A DNA stretch of 64,000 nt from Vulcanimicrobiota bacterium (GTDB taxonomy: Bacteria; Vulcanimicrobiota; Vulcanimicrobiia; Eremiobacterales; Eremiobacteraceae), in the NCBI GenBank assembly GCA_013290125.1, contig JABCYQ010000002.1, forward strand, positions 1 to 64,000, written 5' to 3'. Below are positions 17,498-26,404 of this stretch, one piece after another. Below the pieces are notes generated by a model, which was not told where the DNA came from, ran no database searches, and saw only the letters and a program-made list of their open reading frames with translations. Position 1 is the stretch's first letter. Each line of letters opens with the position of its first letter. The position numbers and the translations under genes were made by a program.

Positions 17498-18780
17498 GCG
17501 GCGCTCTCCGAGCGTGCGTGCAGCGGACAGCCGGCGAGCCGCACGTGATCGTGGAACTCTTCGGGGAAGTGCTTGTATACCGATGACAGAAACGGCATGA
17601 TCGAGTCGCCGAGCACGCACAAGTTCGTGCCGGTGATCGTGCGGTTGATCGTGGTGAGGATCTTCAGATCGGATTCGGATCCTTCGCCGGCCTCAAGGCG
17701 AGCGACCATGCGATGCACCCACTGACCGCCTTCGCGACATGGCGTGCACTGTCCGCAAGACTCGGTTTCGAAAAATCTGTTGATGGTCAACGCGCAGCGC
17801 ACCATGCACGCGGTATCGTCCATGACCGTTACAGCGCCTGAGCCGAGCATCGTGCCCTTCGCGGCGAGCGAATCGAAATCGCACGCCACGTCGAGATCTT
17901 CTTCGAAGATCGCCGCGGACGAACCGCCGCCGGGCTGGATCGCTTTCACGCGCCGGCCAGGGCGCAAGCCGCCGGCAAGCTCCATCACGAGTTCGCGCAT
18001 CGGGATTCCAAGCGGGACTTCGTAATTTCCCGGGCGCATGACGTGACCGCTCACCGAGATCACTTTCGGGCCAGGTGATTTTTCGGCCCCGATCGACGCG
18101 AACCACTTCGCGCCGCGCTCGATGATGTGCGGCACGTACATGAGCGTCTCGACGTTGTTGACGACGGTGGGCATGCCGTAGAGGCCGGCGTTGGCGGGGA
18201 ACGGCGGCTTGAGCCGCGGTTCGCCGCGCTTGCCTTCGAGCGAATTGAGCTGCGCTGTCTCTTCGCCGCAGATGTACGCGCCGGCGCCCCGGTGCGGCAC
18301 GATTTCAACGGAATATCCGCTGCCCAAGATGTCGGCTCCGACCAATCCTGCATCGTACGCCTGCGCGAGCGCTTTTTGGAAAATGCGATAACCCGCAAGA
18401 AATTCGCCGCGTATATAGATGAAGACGCGCTTTGCGTTCACAGCATACGCCGAGATCACGAGTCCTTCGATCAGATTGAAGGGAGAGTTCTCGAGCAACA
18501 TCCGATCCTTGAACGTTCCGGCTTCGGCCTCGTCGCTGTTGCAGACCAGATACCGTGGCCGGCCATCCTTCGGAAGGAAACTCCACTTCTTGCCGGTGGG
18601 AAAACCTGCGCCGCCACGGCCGCGAAGATTCGAAGCCATCACTTCGGCCACGACGCCGTCCGGCGTCATCTCGCGCAGCGCCTTGGTCAGCGCCGCGAAA
18701 CCGCCCACCGATCGATAGACGGCGAGATCGGTCAAGTCGAGCGAGCCGAAGCCCTTGGTCAGCACCGGTTCAATCGGCAT
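17494..18780 (-). CDS. nuoF: NADH-quinone oxidoreductase subunit F (NADH- and FMN-binding)
   Basis: A 428-residue flavoprotein where NADH is oxidised. Motifs: GRGGAGFPTGKKWSF at about residues 53-67 (NADH/FMN glycine loop), GAGAYICGEETAQLNSLEGK near 165-184, and ESCGQCTPCREG near 339-350 with a later Cys in TNLCVLGDS for cluster N3. ATG 18780 is three bases after a GTG that is also in frame; either is possible. It follows nuoE with a gap of three bases. Confidence 0.97.
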   Translation of the reverse strand: MPIEPVLTKGFGSLDLTDLAVYRSVGGFAALTKALREMTPDGVVAEVMASNLRGRGGAGFPTGKKWSFLPKDGRPRYLVCNSDEAEAGTFKDRMLLENSPFNLIEGLVISAYAVNAKRVFIYIRGEFLAGYRIFQKALAQAYDAGLVGADILGSGYSVEIVPHRGAGAYICGEETAQLNSLEGKRGEPRLKPPFPANAGLYGMPTVVNNVETLMYVPHIIERGAKWFASIGAEKSPGPKVISVSGHVMRPGNYEVPLGIPMRELVMELAGGLRPGRRVKAIQPGGGSSAAIFEEDLDVACDFDSLAAKGTMLGSGAVTVMDDTACMVRCALTINRFFETESCGQCTPCREGGQWVHRMVARLEAGEGSESDLKILTTINRTITGTNLCVLGDSIMPFLSSVYKHFPEEFHDHVRLAGCPLHARSESAA

Positions 18781-18783
18781 CAC

Positions 18784-19278
18784 TCACTCCGCCGGCAGTG
18801 CCGCGGCCGGACTCTCGCGCCGCCAAGTCTCGAGCAGCGAGTCGAACTTCTCCGGCGTGACGTTGTAGACGAATTCGAGATTGTGCTGCAGCACGGGCGC
18901 CCTGTCGCACGCCGCGAGGCATTCAACTTCTTCGTACGTGATCGCACCGTCCGCGGTGGTCTCGAGATTCTCCACGCCGAGGCGCGTGCGGATGTGCTCG
19001 CGCAATTCGTCCGCGCCGCCGAGCATGCATCCGAGCGTCCTGCAGACTTGGATCACGTGCTTGCCGATCGGGTGGCGGAAGAGCAGCGAATAAAAGGAAG
19101 CGGTGGATTCCACTTCAGCGGGAGTTATGCCGACGAGTTCCGCGGCATCTGCGATCGCCTGATCGGTGACGTAGCCGTCTTCCGCTTGGCAGTATTGCAG
19201 GAACGGAACTAGTGCCGAGCGAGCTTCAGGGTATTTCGCCACGAGTTCGGCGCCGCGCCGCTCGCGTTGCGGCGTCAT
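18784..19278 (-). CDS. nuoE: NADH-quinone oxidoreductase subunit E (2Fe-2S)
   Basis: A 164-residue thioredoxin-fold subunit with cluster N1a. Ligands are seen in CRTLGC and ECLAAC (about residues 80-85 and 119-124). The start is ATG 19278, overlapping the nuoD stop (ATGA); the longer open frame toward 19992 is nuoD in another frame. A Pro/Ala-rich C-terminal tail of about 15 residues exceeds the core domain. Confidence 0.95.
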   Translation of the reverse strand: MTPQRERRGAELVAKYPEARSALVPFLQYCQAEDGYVTDQAIADAAELVGITPAEVESTASFYSLLFRHPIGKHVIQVCRTLGCMLGGADELREHIRTRLGVENLETTADGAITYEEVECLAACDRAPVLQHNLEFVYNVTPEKFDSLLETWRRESPAAALPAE

Positions 19279-20510
19279 CGGTCCACCTCGCCAAAAACCG
19301 GATCTAGGCTGCCGATGATCGCGACGAGGTCGGCGATGAGGTTGCCGGGTGCGAGCGCACCGAGCGCCTGCAGATTGTAAAACGACGGCGGCCGCCACCG
19401 CACGCGCCACGGCTTGTTGCCGCCGGCGCTCACCACATACATGCCCAGTTCGCCGCGCGGCGACTCCACCGACTGATAAATGCGCCCCTCGGGTACGTTG
19501 AATCCCGACGAGACGAGTTTGAAGTGATGGATGAGCGCTTCCATCGAATGCTGGATGACCGTCTTGGCCGGCGGCACGATCTTCGGATCGTCGATCACCA
19601 CCGGGCCGCCGGGGAACCGGTCGCGACCCTGCTTGATGATGCGCCAAGCCTGATACATCTCGTTGAGCCGGACGACGAAGCGGCTGTAGCAGTCGCCACC
19701 GTCGTGCACGCAGATGTCGAAGTCGTAATTCTCGTAACCGCTGTTCGGCAACGCTTTGCGCACGTCGTACGCGACGCCGCTGCCACGCAGGTTCGGGCCG
19801 GTCAAACCCCATGCGATCGCATCCGCGGCCGAGATCCGACCGACACCGATCAGGCGGTCCATGATGATGACGTTCTTCTCGAGGATCGCGCGCATGTCGC
19901 TGAGGCGTTCGGGAAACGACTCGATGAATTTGTCCAGCAGGGCGATGAAGCCGACCGGCACATCCAGCGCAAGACCGCCGACGCGGAACCACGACTGATG
20001 CATGCGCGCGCCCGTCACGAACTCCATGATGCGCAGGATCTGCTCGCGCATCTCGAACGCGTACATGAAGATGGATTGTGCGCCCAAGTCCATGGCGTGC
20101 GTGCCGAGCTGGACCAAGTGGCTCGCGATGCGCGTCAACTCGGTGAAGATCACGCGCAGCACTTGCGCGCGGACGGGGATCTGCGCGTCGATGCCCAGCA
20201 GTTTTTCAACCGCGAGCACGTAGCAGAGACTGTTGGAAAGCGGCGCCAAGTAGTCCGCCCGGTCGACGACCGTGACCGCCTGCTGCCAGAAAAGATTCTC
20301 GGCCTGCTTCTCGATGCCGGTGTGGAGGTAGCCGATCTCGGACTCGGACGTGATCACCGTTTCGCCGTCCAGTTTGAGCATGACGCGCAGCACGCCGTGC
20401 GTGCTTGGATGTTGCGGACCCATGCTGATGACGAGCGAGTCTTTGTCGTCGCCTTGCGAGATCAGGAGATCGGGGCTGCTCTCCAGTTTGGATAGATCGA
20501 GCGTGCTCAT
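19275..20510 (-). CDS. nuoD: NADH-quinone oxidoreductase subunit D
   Basis: A 411-residue hydrogenase-derived subunit (49 kDa homologue) forming the quinone site with NuoB. Recognised by SMGPQHPSTHGVLRVMLKLDGE at about residues 30-51 (split motif GPQHPSTHG), GYLHTGIEKQAEN, RVIFTELTRIASHL and the closing IGSLDPVFGEVDR. Start ATG 20510 is one base after the nuoC stop. Confidence 0.97.
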   Translation of the reverse strand: MSTLDLSKLESSPDLLISQGDDKDSLVISMGPQHPSTHGVLRVMLKLDGETVITSESEIGYLHTGIEKQAENLFWQQAVTVVDRADYLAPLSNSLCYVLAVEKLLGIDAQIPVRAQVLRVIFTELTRIASHLVQLGTHAMDLGAQSIFMYAFEMREQILRIMEFVTGARMHQSWFRVGGLALDVPVGFIALLDKFIESFPERLSDMRAILEKNVIIMDRLIGVGRISAADAIAWGLTGPNLRGSGVAYDVRKALPNSGYENYDFDICVHDGGDCYSRFVVRLNEMYQAWRIIKQGRDRFPGGPVVIDDPKIVPPAKTVIQHSMEALIHHFKLVSSGFNVPEGRIYQSVESPRGELGMYVVSAGGNKPWRVRWRPPSFYNLQALGALAPGNLIADLVAIIGSLDPVFGEVDR

Positions 20511-20511
20511 G

Positions 20512-21066
20512 TCACGGATTCACCGGGGGAACGGTGCCTTGACGGCCGCCCGCGACGAAATCGCGATCGGTTCCGCGCAGCGGGTAGTCTTTGCGCAAGG
20601 GATAGCCGACCCAATCATCCGGCATCAAGATGCGCTTGAGATTCAGGTGCCCGTCGAAGCGTATTCCGAAGAGATCGAACGCTTCACGTTCGGCCCAATT
20701 CGAGTTCGGCCAGACCGACACGAGCGACGGCACGACGGGTTCCGCATCATCTGGAAAAACTCGAAGCCGAAACCGCACGGGCACGACTGGTTTGGCGGCC
20801 GCATCGATCGCCTGGATGTGATACGCCACTTCAAAGCGCGGTGAGAGCGGGTGGTGATCGACCACGCCGATGTCGGCGAGCATGTTGAAGCCGGCGCTGC
20901 GCAACACGTCCACGGCGTGCAGCAACGCGCTGGGAACGATTGCGGCCTCGTCCATATCGGCCGCAGAGACCGCTTCGAGGAGATCATCGCCGAGAGCCGC
21001 GCGCAGGCTGTCGAGCAGTGCCGCGGTGCGAGTGCGTTCGGCTCCAACGGGCGGCTGTTCAGGCAT
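20512..21066 (-). CDS. nuoC: NADH-quinone oxidoreductase subunit C
   Basis: A 184-residue peripheral subunit (30 kDa homologue). The signature [18 protein letters not shown] and [18 protein letters not shown] at about residues 124-165 is complete. The start overlaps the nuoB 3' end by eight bases. C and D are separate genes, unlike the fused nuoCD of enterobacteria. Confidence 0.96.
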   Translation of the reverse strand: MPEQPPVGAERTRTAALLDSLRAALGDDLLEAVSAADMDEAAIVPSALLHAVDVLRSAGFNMLADIGVVDHHPLSPRFEVAYHIQAIDAAAKPVVPVRFRLRVFPDDAEPVVPSLVSVWPNSNWAEREAFDLFGIRFDGHLNLKRILMPDDWVGYPLRKDYPLRGTDRDFVAGGRQGTVPPVNP

Positions 21067-21544
21067 TCTTCGCGAGCACCATCGCCTTGCCGCCGGCTTC
21101 GATCTGTTTGCGCAACTGCATGATCGCGAAGATCACCGCATCGGGACTTGGCGGACACCCGGGCACGTAGACGTCTACCGGAAGAATGCGGTCGACGCCC
21201 GGCAAGACCGCGTAATTATCGAAGATGCCGCCGGACGATGCACACGCCCCCATCGAGATGACCCATTTCGGATCGGGCATCTGATCGAAGAGCTGCCTCA
21301 GGATCGGGGCCATTTTGTTCGAGACGCGACCGGAGACGATCATCAGATCGCTCTGACGCGGCGACGAGCGGAAAACTTCGGCGCCGAAGCGCGACGTGTC
21401 GTAGCGCGGCGAGACGATCGACATCATCTCGATCGCACAGCACGCTAGGCCCATCGTCATCGGCCAGATCGCGGACGTCCGCGCCCAATTCGCGAACTCG
21501 TCGAGCTTGGTCGTGATGTATGGCTGGTGCGGGCTCATCTCCAT
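21059..21544 (-). CDS. nuoB: NADH-quinone oxidoreductase subunit B (N2 cluster)
   Basis: A 161-residue subunit holding the terminal cluster N2. Cysteine ligands are present in [10 protein letters not shown] (adjacent Cys pair), GACASSGG and VPGCPP. Two ATG codons compete: 21544 (MEMSPHQ) and 21538, the latter overlapping the nuoA stop; the first is annotated. The frame is open farther upstream within nuoA but not conserved. Confidence 0.96.
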   Translation of the reverse strand: MEMSPHQPYITTKLDEFANWARTSAIWPMTMGLACCAIEMMSIVSPRYDTSRFGAEVFRSSPRQSDLMIVSGRVSNKMAPILRQLFDQMPDPKWVISMGACASSGGIFDNYAVLPGVDRILPVDVYVPGCPPSPDAVIFAIMQLRKQIEAGGKAMVLAKNA

Positions 21545-21894
21545 GAGAAGCCGCCTTTCTTCCATACATACGCGTAGCCGACGCCCAGCACGACGATGAA
21601 CGTCACCATTTCCATGAGCCCGAAAGCACCGAGATCGCGCAGCCGGACGGCCCACGGATAGAACGAAGCCGCTTCGACGTCAAAGATGACGAACAGCATC
21701 GCGACCAGGTAGAAGCGGACGGGGAACCGGCCGATCATGGCGGACGTGGGCGGAACGCCGCATTCGTATGCTTCGCTCTTCGCTCGATTCGGCCGCTTGC
21801 TCGTGAAAATGCCGGGCACCGCGGAGATGAGCAGCGCGACGACGACCGCTACGACAAAGAAGATGGCGACGGTCGCCCAAGGCGAGAAAAGCAC
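21535..21894 (-). CDS. nuoA: NADH-quinone oxidoreductase subunit A
   Basis: A 119-residue three-helix membrane subunit, first gene of the operon. The loop [12 protein letters not shown] and [27 protein letters not shown] are diagnostic. Start codon is GTG 21894 with GGGAG about 11 bases upstream. The 108 bases separating it from the cysteine synthase gene hold two direct copies of CGGTCGGATC (21971-21980, 21995-22004) but no convincing promoter; readthrough from the upstream gene is possible. Confidence 0.95.
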   Translation of the reverse strand: MLFSPWATVAIFFVVAVVVALLISAVPGIFTSKRPNRAKSEAYECGVPPTSAMIGRFPVRFYLVAMLFVIFDVEAASFYPWAVRLRDLGAFGLMEMVTFIVVLGVGYAYVWKKGGFSWR

Positions 21895-22002
21895 GTGAAA
21901 TGGACGCTCCCGACGACTTTGTGAAATTTATCCCAAAGTCCCGAGTTCGCCCCGACGCCCGGAAAACCTACGGTCGGATCGCCGTATCCGCAGGCGGTCG
22001 GA

Positions 22003-22992
22003 TCAAAGAAAGGAGAGGTCCTTGCAGACCGGTTGCAGGTCGTTCTCTGCGAGCCACGCGGGGTTGTATAGTCGCGACATGTAGCGGGCACCACCGTCGC
22101 AGAGCACCGTCGCGACGACGCTCCCTTGCGGCAGGTCCCGGCTCACTCGCGCCGCCGCGGCGACGTTGAGCGCTGCCGAGCCGCCGAGCAGCAGACCTTC
22201 CGCTCGAACGAGATAGTGCGCCATCTCGATCATCGTCCGGTCATCGATCCTGCATGCGTCGTCTGGTACAGCCGCCTTGAAGTTGTCCGTGATCCGCTTG
22301 ATGCCGATGCCCTCGCTGACGGAATCGCCTACGACTTCCAATGTGCCGCAGCGTATGTGAGAATATAACGCAGATCCCATCGGATCCGCGACCACAGTCC
22401 GGATCGACGGGTCTTTCTCTTTCAGGAACTTCGAAACACCCGCGAACGTGCCGCCGGTTCCGCAGGCGCACACAAAAGCTTGGATGCGCCCGCCGGTCTC
22501 CTCGTAGATCTCGGGCGCGGTGGTGGAATAGTGCCCGCGCCAGTTCGCCGTGTTGTTGAACTGGTCAGCCCAGACGGCGCCGGGGATCGCTTCCGCGGCG
22601 CGCCGCGCGACGTGATAGTAGTTGGCGTCGTCCGTGAACGGCGCGGACGGTACGACGCGCACGTCTGCGCCGAGGGCGCGCAGCAGGTCGATCTTTTCGT
22701 GCGATTGGTCGTCTGGAATCACGATGACCGTGCGGTAACCGCGCGAATTGCCGAGGAGCGCGAGCGCGATGCCCGTGTTGCCGGCCGTTCCCTCAACGAT
22801 CGTGCCCCCCGGCTTGAGCCGGCCGCTGCGCTCGGCATCTTCGATGATAGCCTTTGCCGCTCGGTCCTTAACGGATCCGCCGGGATTCAAGAACTCCGCC
22901 TTGCCGAGAATCGTCCGGCCTAAAGCGTTTGAGAGCGAGGTGAGCCGCACGAGCGGCGTGCCGCCGACGGTTTCGAACAAATCGTTGCGCAT
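22003..22992 (-). CDS. cysK: Cysteine synthase / O-acetylserine sulfhydrylase family (PLP)
   Basis: A 329-residue fold-type II PLP enzyme. It most likely makes cysteine from O-acetylserine and sulfide. Visible features: ETVGGTPLVRL at residues 7-17, the PLP lysine in NPGGSVKDR (Lys42), EGTAGNTGIALA (substrate loop), and CGTGGTFAGV for phosphate binding. There is no C-terminal CBS or Met gamma-synthase extension. Cystathionine beta-synthase-type activity cannot be excluded, because the two groups overlap in sequence. ATG 22992 gives the family N-terminus. It is divergent from trxB, with 46 bases between start codons. Confidence 0.88.
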   Translation of the reverse strand: MRNDLFETVGGTPLVRLTSLSNALGRTILGKAEFLNPGGSVKDRAAKAIIEDAERSGRLKPGGTIVEGTAGNTGIALALLGNSRGYRTVIVIPDDQSHEKIDLLRALGADVRVVPSAPFTDDANYYHVARRAAEAIPGAVWADQFNNTANWRGHYSTTAPEIYEETGGRIQAFVCACGTGGTFAGVSKFLKEKDPSIRTVVADPMGSALYSHIRCGTLEVVGDSVSEGIGIKRITDNFKAAVPDDACRIDDRTMIEMAHYLVRAEGLLLGGSAALNVAAAARVSRDLPQGSVVATVLCDGGARYMSRLYNPAWLAENDLQPVCKDLSFL

Positions 22993-23038
22993 GGCTTGTC
23001 GAAAGGCTACACTTCCAAACCGGGGAATACCTGGCCGC

Positions 23039-23986
23039 GTGTCCGACGAGATCAGAAAAGTCATCATCATCGGGTCCGGTCCGGCTGGCTTGACCGCGGC
23101 GATTTATGCCGCACGTGCTGAATTGTCGCCGCTTGTCTTCGCTGGAGGACTGTACGGCGGCCAGTTGATGCTAACGACCGACGTCGAGAACTATCCGGGC
23201 TTCCCCGAAGGCATACAGGGCCCTGAACTCATGGAGCGATTCCGCGCGCAGGCCGAACGCTTCGGAGCCGAGATCCGCAACGAGGACGTCGTCTCGGTCG
23301 ACTTCAAGCACGACATCAAACGCGTCTCTATCGACGGCGGCGAATTCCGCGCTTCGACGGTCATCGTCGCGACGGGCGCCTCCGCGCTCTGGCTCGGACT
23401 CGAGAGCGAAACACGCCTGCGCGGCAAGGGAGTTTCCACGTGCGCGACCTGCGACGGCGCGTTTTTCAAAGAGAAGGACATCACGGTCGTCGGCGGCGGC
23501 GACACCGCGCTTGAAGAGGCGCTCTTCTTGACGCGCTTCGGCAGCCGCGTGACCATCGTGCACCGGCGCGACCACCTTCGCGCATCCAAGATCATGCAAG
23601 CGCGCGCCCACGCTCATCCGAAAATACACTTCCTCTGGAATGCTCGAGTCCGCGAGATCGTCGGCGATCGACACGTCGAAGGCGTGATAGTGGAAGACAC
23701 GCGGACCGGAGCGTTGATGGAACGCCCAACCGACGCAGTTTTTGTGGCGATCGGCCACCACCCCAATACGTCCGTCTTTGCGGGACAACTGATTCTCGAT
23801 TCGCGCGGCTATATCGAGTCGCCGGACGGGGTTTCCACGAGTTCTGCGGGCGTATTCGTCGGCGGCGACGTCCAGGATCGGCACTACCGCCAGGCGGTGA
23901 CCGCTGCGGGCCTCGGTTGTCGTGCCGCTATGCGCGCCGAGCAATACCTGGAGGCCCTGGATGCCAAGGAGGCGGCCGTTCGCTGA
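23039..23986 (+). CDS. trxB: Thioredoxin reductase
   Basis: A 315-residue low-molecular-weight thioredoxin reductase that uses NADPH and FAD to reduce thioredoxin. Seen: FAD Rossmann motif IIGSGPAGLTAAIYAARA near residues 8-25, redox-active CATC at 135-138, NADPH Rossmann motif VVGGGDTALEEALFLTRFG near 154-172, and the C-terminal GVFVGGDVQDRHYRQAVTA block. GTG 23039 places the FAD motif at its normal position; the frame is open upstream but runs into the divergent cysteine synthase gene. Cysteine biosynthesis and thiol reduction genes side by side suggest a sulfur and redox neighbourhood. Confidence 0.93.
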   Translation: MSDEIRKVIIIGSGPAGLTAAIYAARAELSPLVFAGGLYGGQLMLTTDVENYPGFPEGIQGPELMERFRAQAERFGAEIRNEDVVSVDFKHDIKRVSIDGGEFRASTVIVATGASALWLGLESETRLRGKGVSTCATCDGAFFKEKDITVVGGGDTALEEALFLTRFGSRVTIVHRRDHLRASKIMQARAHAHPKIHFLWNARVREIVGDRHVEGVIVEDTRTGALMERPTDAVFVAIGHHPNTSVFAGQLILDSRGYIESPDGVSTSSAGVFVGGDVQDRHYRQAVTAAGLGCRAAMRAEQYLEALDAKEAAVR

Positions 23987-24114
23987 GAACTCTGCGCTCC
24001 CGAAGAAAAACGCCGATATTTTGAAGTAGGAAGCGCATAGCCGCACGCGATCGGCAACCGCCGTGGACGCGCGTTAGATTTACGTTCAGCCCGTGAAGGA
24101 CGTTCGCTATAACC

Positions 24115-26400
24115 ATGGATTCAAAACAGAACGATCAGGAACTCGCGAAGCTGCGCGAGGCCGCCGGCGACGGCGCTACGGATCCGGCGGATCGAATGGC
24201 CGCGGCCGAACTTCTGGCCGAGGCTGGATCTACCGCAGAGGCGGTTCCGGCGTTCTTGAACGCGGGCCGCGACTTCATGGACGCGGGCGACGTCGAGAAC
24301 GCGCGCGCGTGTTTCGTTCGAGCCGCCGCGCTCGAACCAAAGAATTACGACGCGCTGTTCGAGATCGGCCGTGCGGATCTCGCCAACGGTAAACGCGACG
24401 ATGCGCTGGCCAAGTTCGTGGAGGTGCTCCGCAAAACGAGCCTTCGGCATATGCCGGCGCTTTTCGAGACCGGCTGCCTCTACGAATCACTCGGCAAATA
24501 CGATGAAGCGATCCTCGCGTTCAAGCGCATCGTGGAGCGCGACAAGACGCACGTCGATGGTCTGGACCATCTCGGCCGCGTCCATCAAGCGAAGAACTTG
24601 AAAGCCGAAGCCGTCTCGTACTACAACTTGGCAGCTGACGCGGCGTTCGCAGCCGGACGGACTGCCGACGCGCGCCGTTGTGCGAACGCGAGCCTTGCGC
24701 TTGAACCCGATAATGCAAAGGCGAAAGGCATGATCGCGTCGATCAAAGCCGCGCCGGCACCGGAGCCCGCGCCGGGTCCGAAACCGCAACCGAAGCCGGC
24801 CGCTGCGACGCCGGTTGCCGCGCCTGTGCAATCGGTCGCCGCGCCTGCTCAGTCGCTCGCGGCCCAACCCCCGCCTGCTGCGCCGCAGGCTACCGCGCCG
24901 GCAGCACCGCAGGCCGCCGCGCCGGCACAACCCGTTGCGGCCGCGCCTGTTCAACCAAGTACACCCGCGCCGGCTGCCGCTGCTCCCGCGAGACCAGCGG
25001 ACGATAGCCCGGTCTTGAGTTCGGCGCTTCCCGCGGAAGTGTTTCTCCTCGAGCAGCAATCCGAAGCGATGTCGCGACTTGCGCAGGCGAAATCGGAAGT
25101 CGCGCAGGCCTTCAAAAAGCGCATGGCCGTCGAAGAAGAGATCAAGGCGGCTAAGGCCGCTCTCGAGGCACTCGAGCGCGAACGCACCACTGTCGAAGGC
25201 CGCCTTGGCCAATTGAAGGGCGAAGTCGACTCGGCTGCGCAGGCCAAAGCCGCCGAGGACGCCTCGCTCGTCAAACTCGCCGCCGACGTGAAAAAGGTCC
25301 GCGACGAGCTTGCCGCTCTGGCCTCTTTGCCGAACGACGTGGCGGCCATCCGCGCGAAGGTAGAAGCGGTTGCCGGCCAAGTAAGCAAAGCAAATGAGGC
25401 GCTTGCGGCATCGCAAGCCCGCGCCGAACAGGTCATGGCCGAGACGGGCGCCGTCGAGACAAACGTCAACGACTTGCAGAACAAGTTCGCGGCGGCGCGC
25501 CAAGGCGCGGACGCGGTGGAGAAGCAACTCGTCGGACTTTTAGAGCAGACCCGCGGCGTCCATGCAACCGCGAAGAGCGCCGCCGACCAAGTCACGGCGA
25601 TCCGGGCGGACGTAACCGCGCTGAAGGCGATGGCTGCCGAGCTTTCCACGTCGCGATCGCGTCTCGAGGCCGATGCGAAATCGGTCGAAGTAAAGCACGC
25701 CGAGGCGGTCGCCGCGCTGAAGCGCGTTGACGAGATCCGCGCCGCCCGCTTGGGAGAATCGGCCACTATTGATCCGGCGCCGGCACGTCCAACTCAACCG
25801 GCGGCCGCGAAACCCGCAACAGCGGCCGCTGCCCCGGCACCTGCGGATACGGCGAAGAAAACAAACGGCACGTCGAGCGCGGCGTCGGTCGCCGGTCCGG
25901 GCACGCTCGCATCCGAAGCCGATGCACTGCGCGCCGCTCGCAATTTCGCGGCCGCGGTCGAGAAATACAAGAGCGCGCTCGCGCTCGACGCGTCGAACGT
26001 GAGCGCGCGCTACGGCATGGGTCTTGCGCTGAACGGATTGGGTAAACCCGTCGACGCCATCGCCGCGCTCCGTCCGCTCGAGAACGACAAATCGTACGGC
26101 GTGCTCGCGCGCACGGCGCTCGCCAACGCGATGCGCGCGGGCGGCGACCTCGACGGCGCCGAGGCTTGCCTCTCGCAGGCCCTCGAACTGACAGGCTACC
26201 CCGAAGAACACTATCGTCAGGCGCTCTATGCGCTCGCCGCACTGCACGAGAGCAAAGGCGATCCCGATTCGCTCGGTCTTGCTCTGTGGTCGTACGAAGA
26301 GATCGTCTCGGGAGATCCGGGCTTTGCAGATGCGGCCGCGCGCGTAGAGAAGATCAAGGCCGTGCTCGCCGCGCCGGAAGGCCGCAACGGAGCGAAATGA
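24115..26400 (+). CDS. TPR - coiled-coil - TPR protein
   Basis: A 761-residue, probably cytoplasmic, scaffold-like protein. Residues about 20-210 contain tetratricopeptide-type helices (ARACFVRAAALEPKNYDALFEIG, then repeats with GKYDEAILAFKRIVERD). Residues about 213-300 are a Pro/Ala-rich linker. Residues about 310-550 form a long heptad-rich coiled coil (QAKSEVAQAFKKRMAVEEE, then alternating Ala/Glu/Lys/Val). After a second Pro/Ala linker, residues about 600-755 are again TPRs. No signal peptide. It is followed by another TPR gene four bases downstream, so the pair is cotranscribed and may form one assembly. Function unknown. Confidence 0.8.
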   Translation: MDSKQNDQELAKLREAAGDGATDPADRMAAAELLAEAGSTAEAVPAFLNAGRDFMDAGDVENARACFVRAAALEPKNYDALFEIGRADLANGKRDDALAKFVEVLRKTSLRHMPALFETGCLYESLGKYDEAILAFKRIVERDKTHVDGLDHLGRVHQAKNLKAEAVSYYNLAADAAFAAGRTADARRCANASLALEPDNAKAKGMIASIKAAPAPEPAPGPKPQPKPAAATPVAAPVQSVAAPAQSLAAQPPPAAPQATAPAAPQAAAPAQPVAAAPVQPSTPAPAAAAPARPADDSPVLSSALPAEVFLLEQQSEAMSRLAQAKSEVAQAFKKRMAVEEEIKAAKAALEALERERTTVEGRLGQLKGEVDSAAQAKAAEDASLVKLAADVKKVRDELAALASLPNDVAAIRAKVEAVAGQVSKANEALAASQARAEQVMAETGAVETNVNDLQNKFAAARQGADAVEKQLVGLLEQTRGVHATAKSAADQVTAIRADVTALKAMAAELSTSRSRLEADAKSVEVKHAEAVAALKRVDEIRAARLGESATIDPAPARPTQPAAAKPATAAAAPAPADTAKKTNGTSSAASVAGPGTLASEADALRAARNFAAAVEKYKSALALDASNVSARYGMGLALNGLGKPVDAIAALRPLENDKSYGVLARTALANAMRAGGDLDGAEACLSQALELTGYPEEHYRQALYALAALHESKGDPDSLGLALWSYEEIVSGDPGFADAAARVEKIKAVLAAPEGRNGAK

Positions 26401-26404
26401 ACTA

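Noticed and set aside
18127-20495. Long plus-strand frames across nuoD-nuoF
   Set aside because: Antisense shadows of conserved complex I genes with no family signal.
21971-22004. Direct repeats CGGTCGGATC as a nuo operator
   Set aside because: The second copy overlaps the end of the cysteine synthase gene and no promoter hexamers are positioned around them; too weak to list as regulatory.
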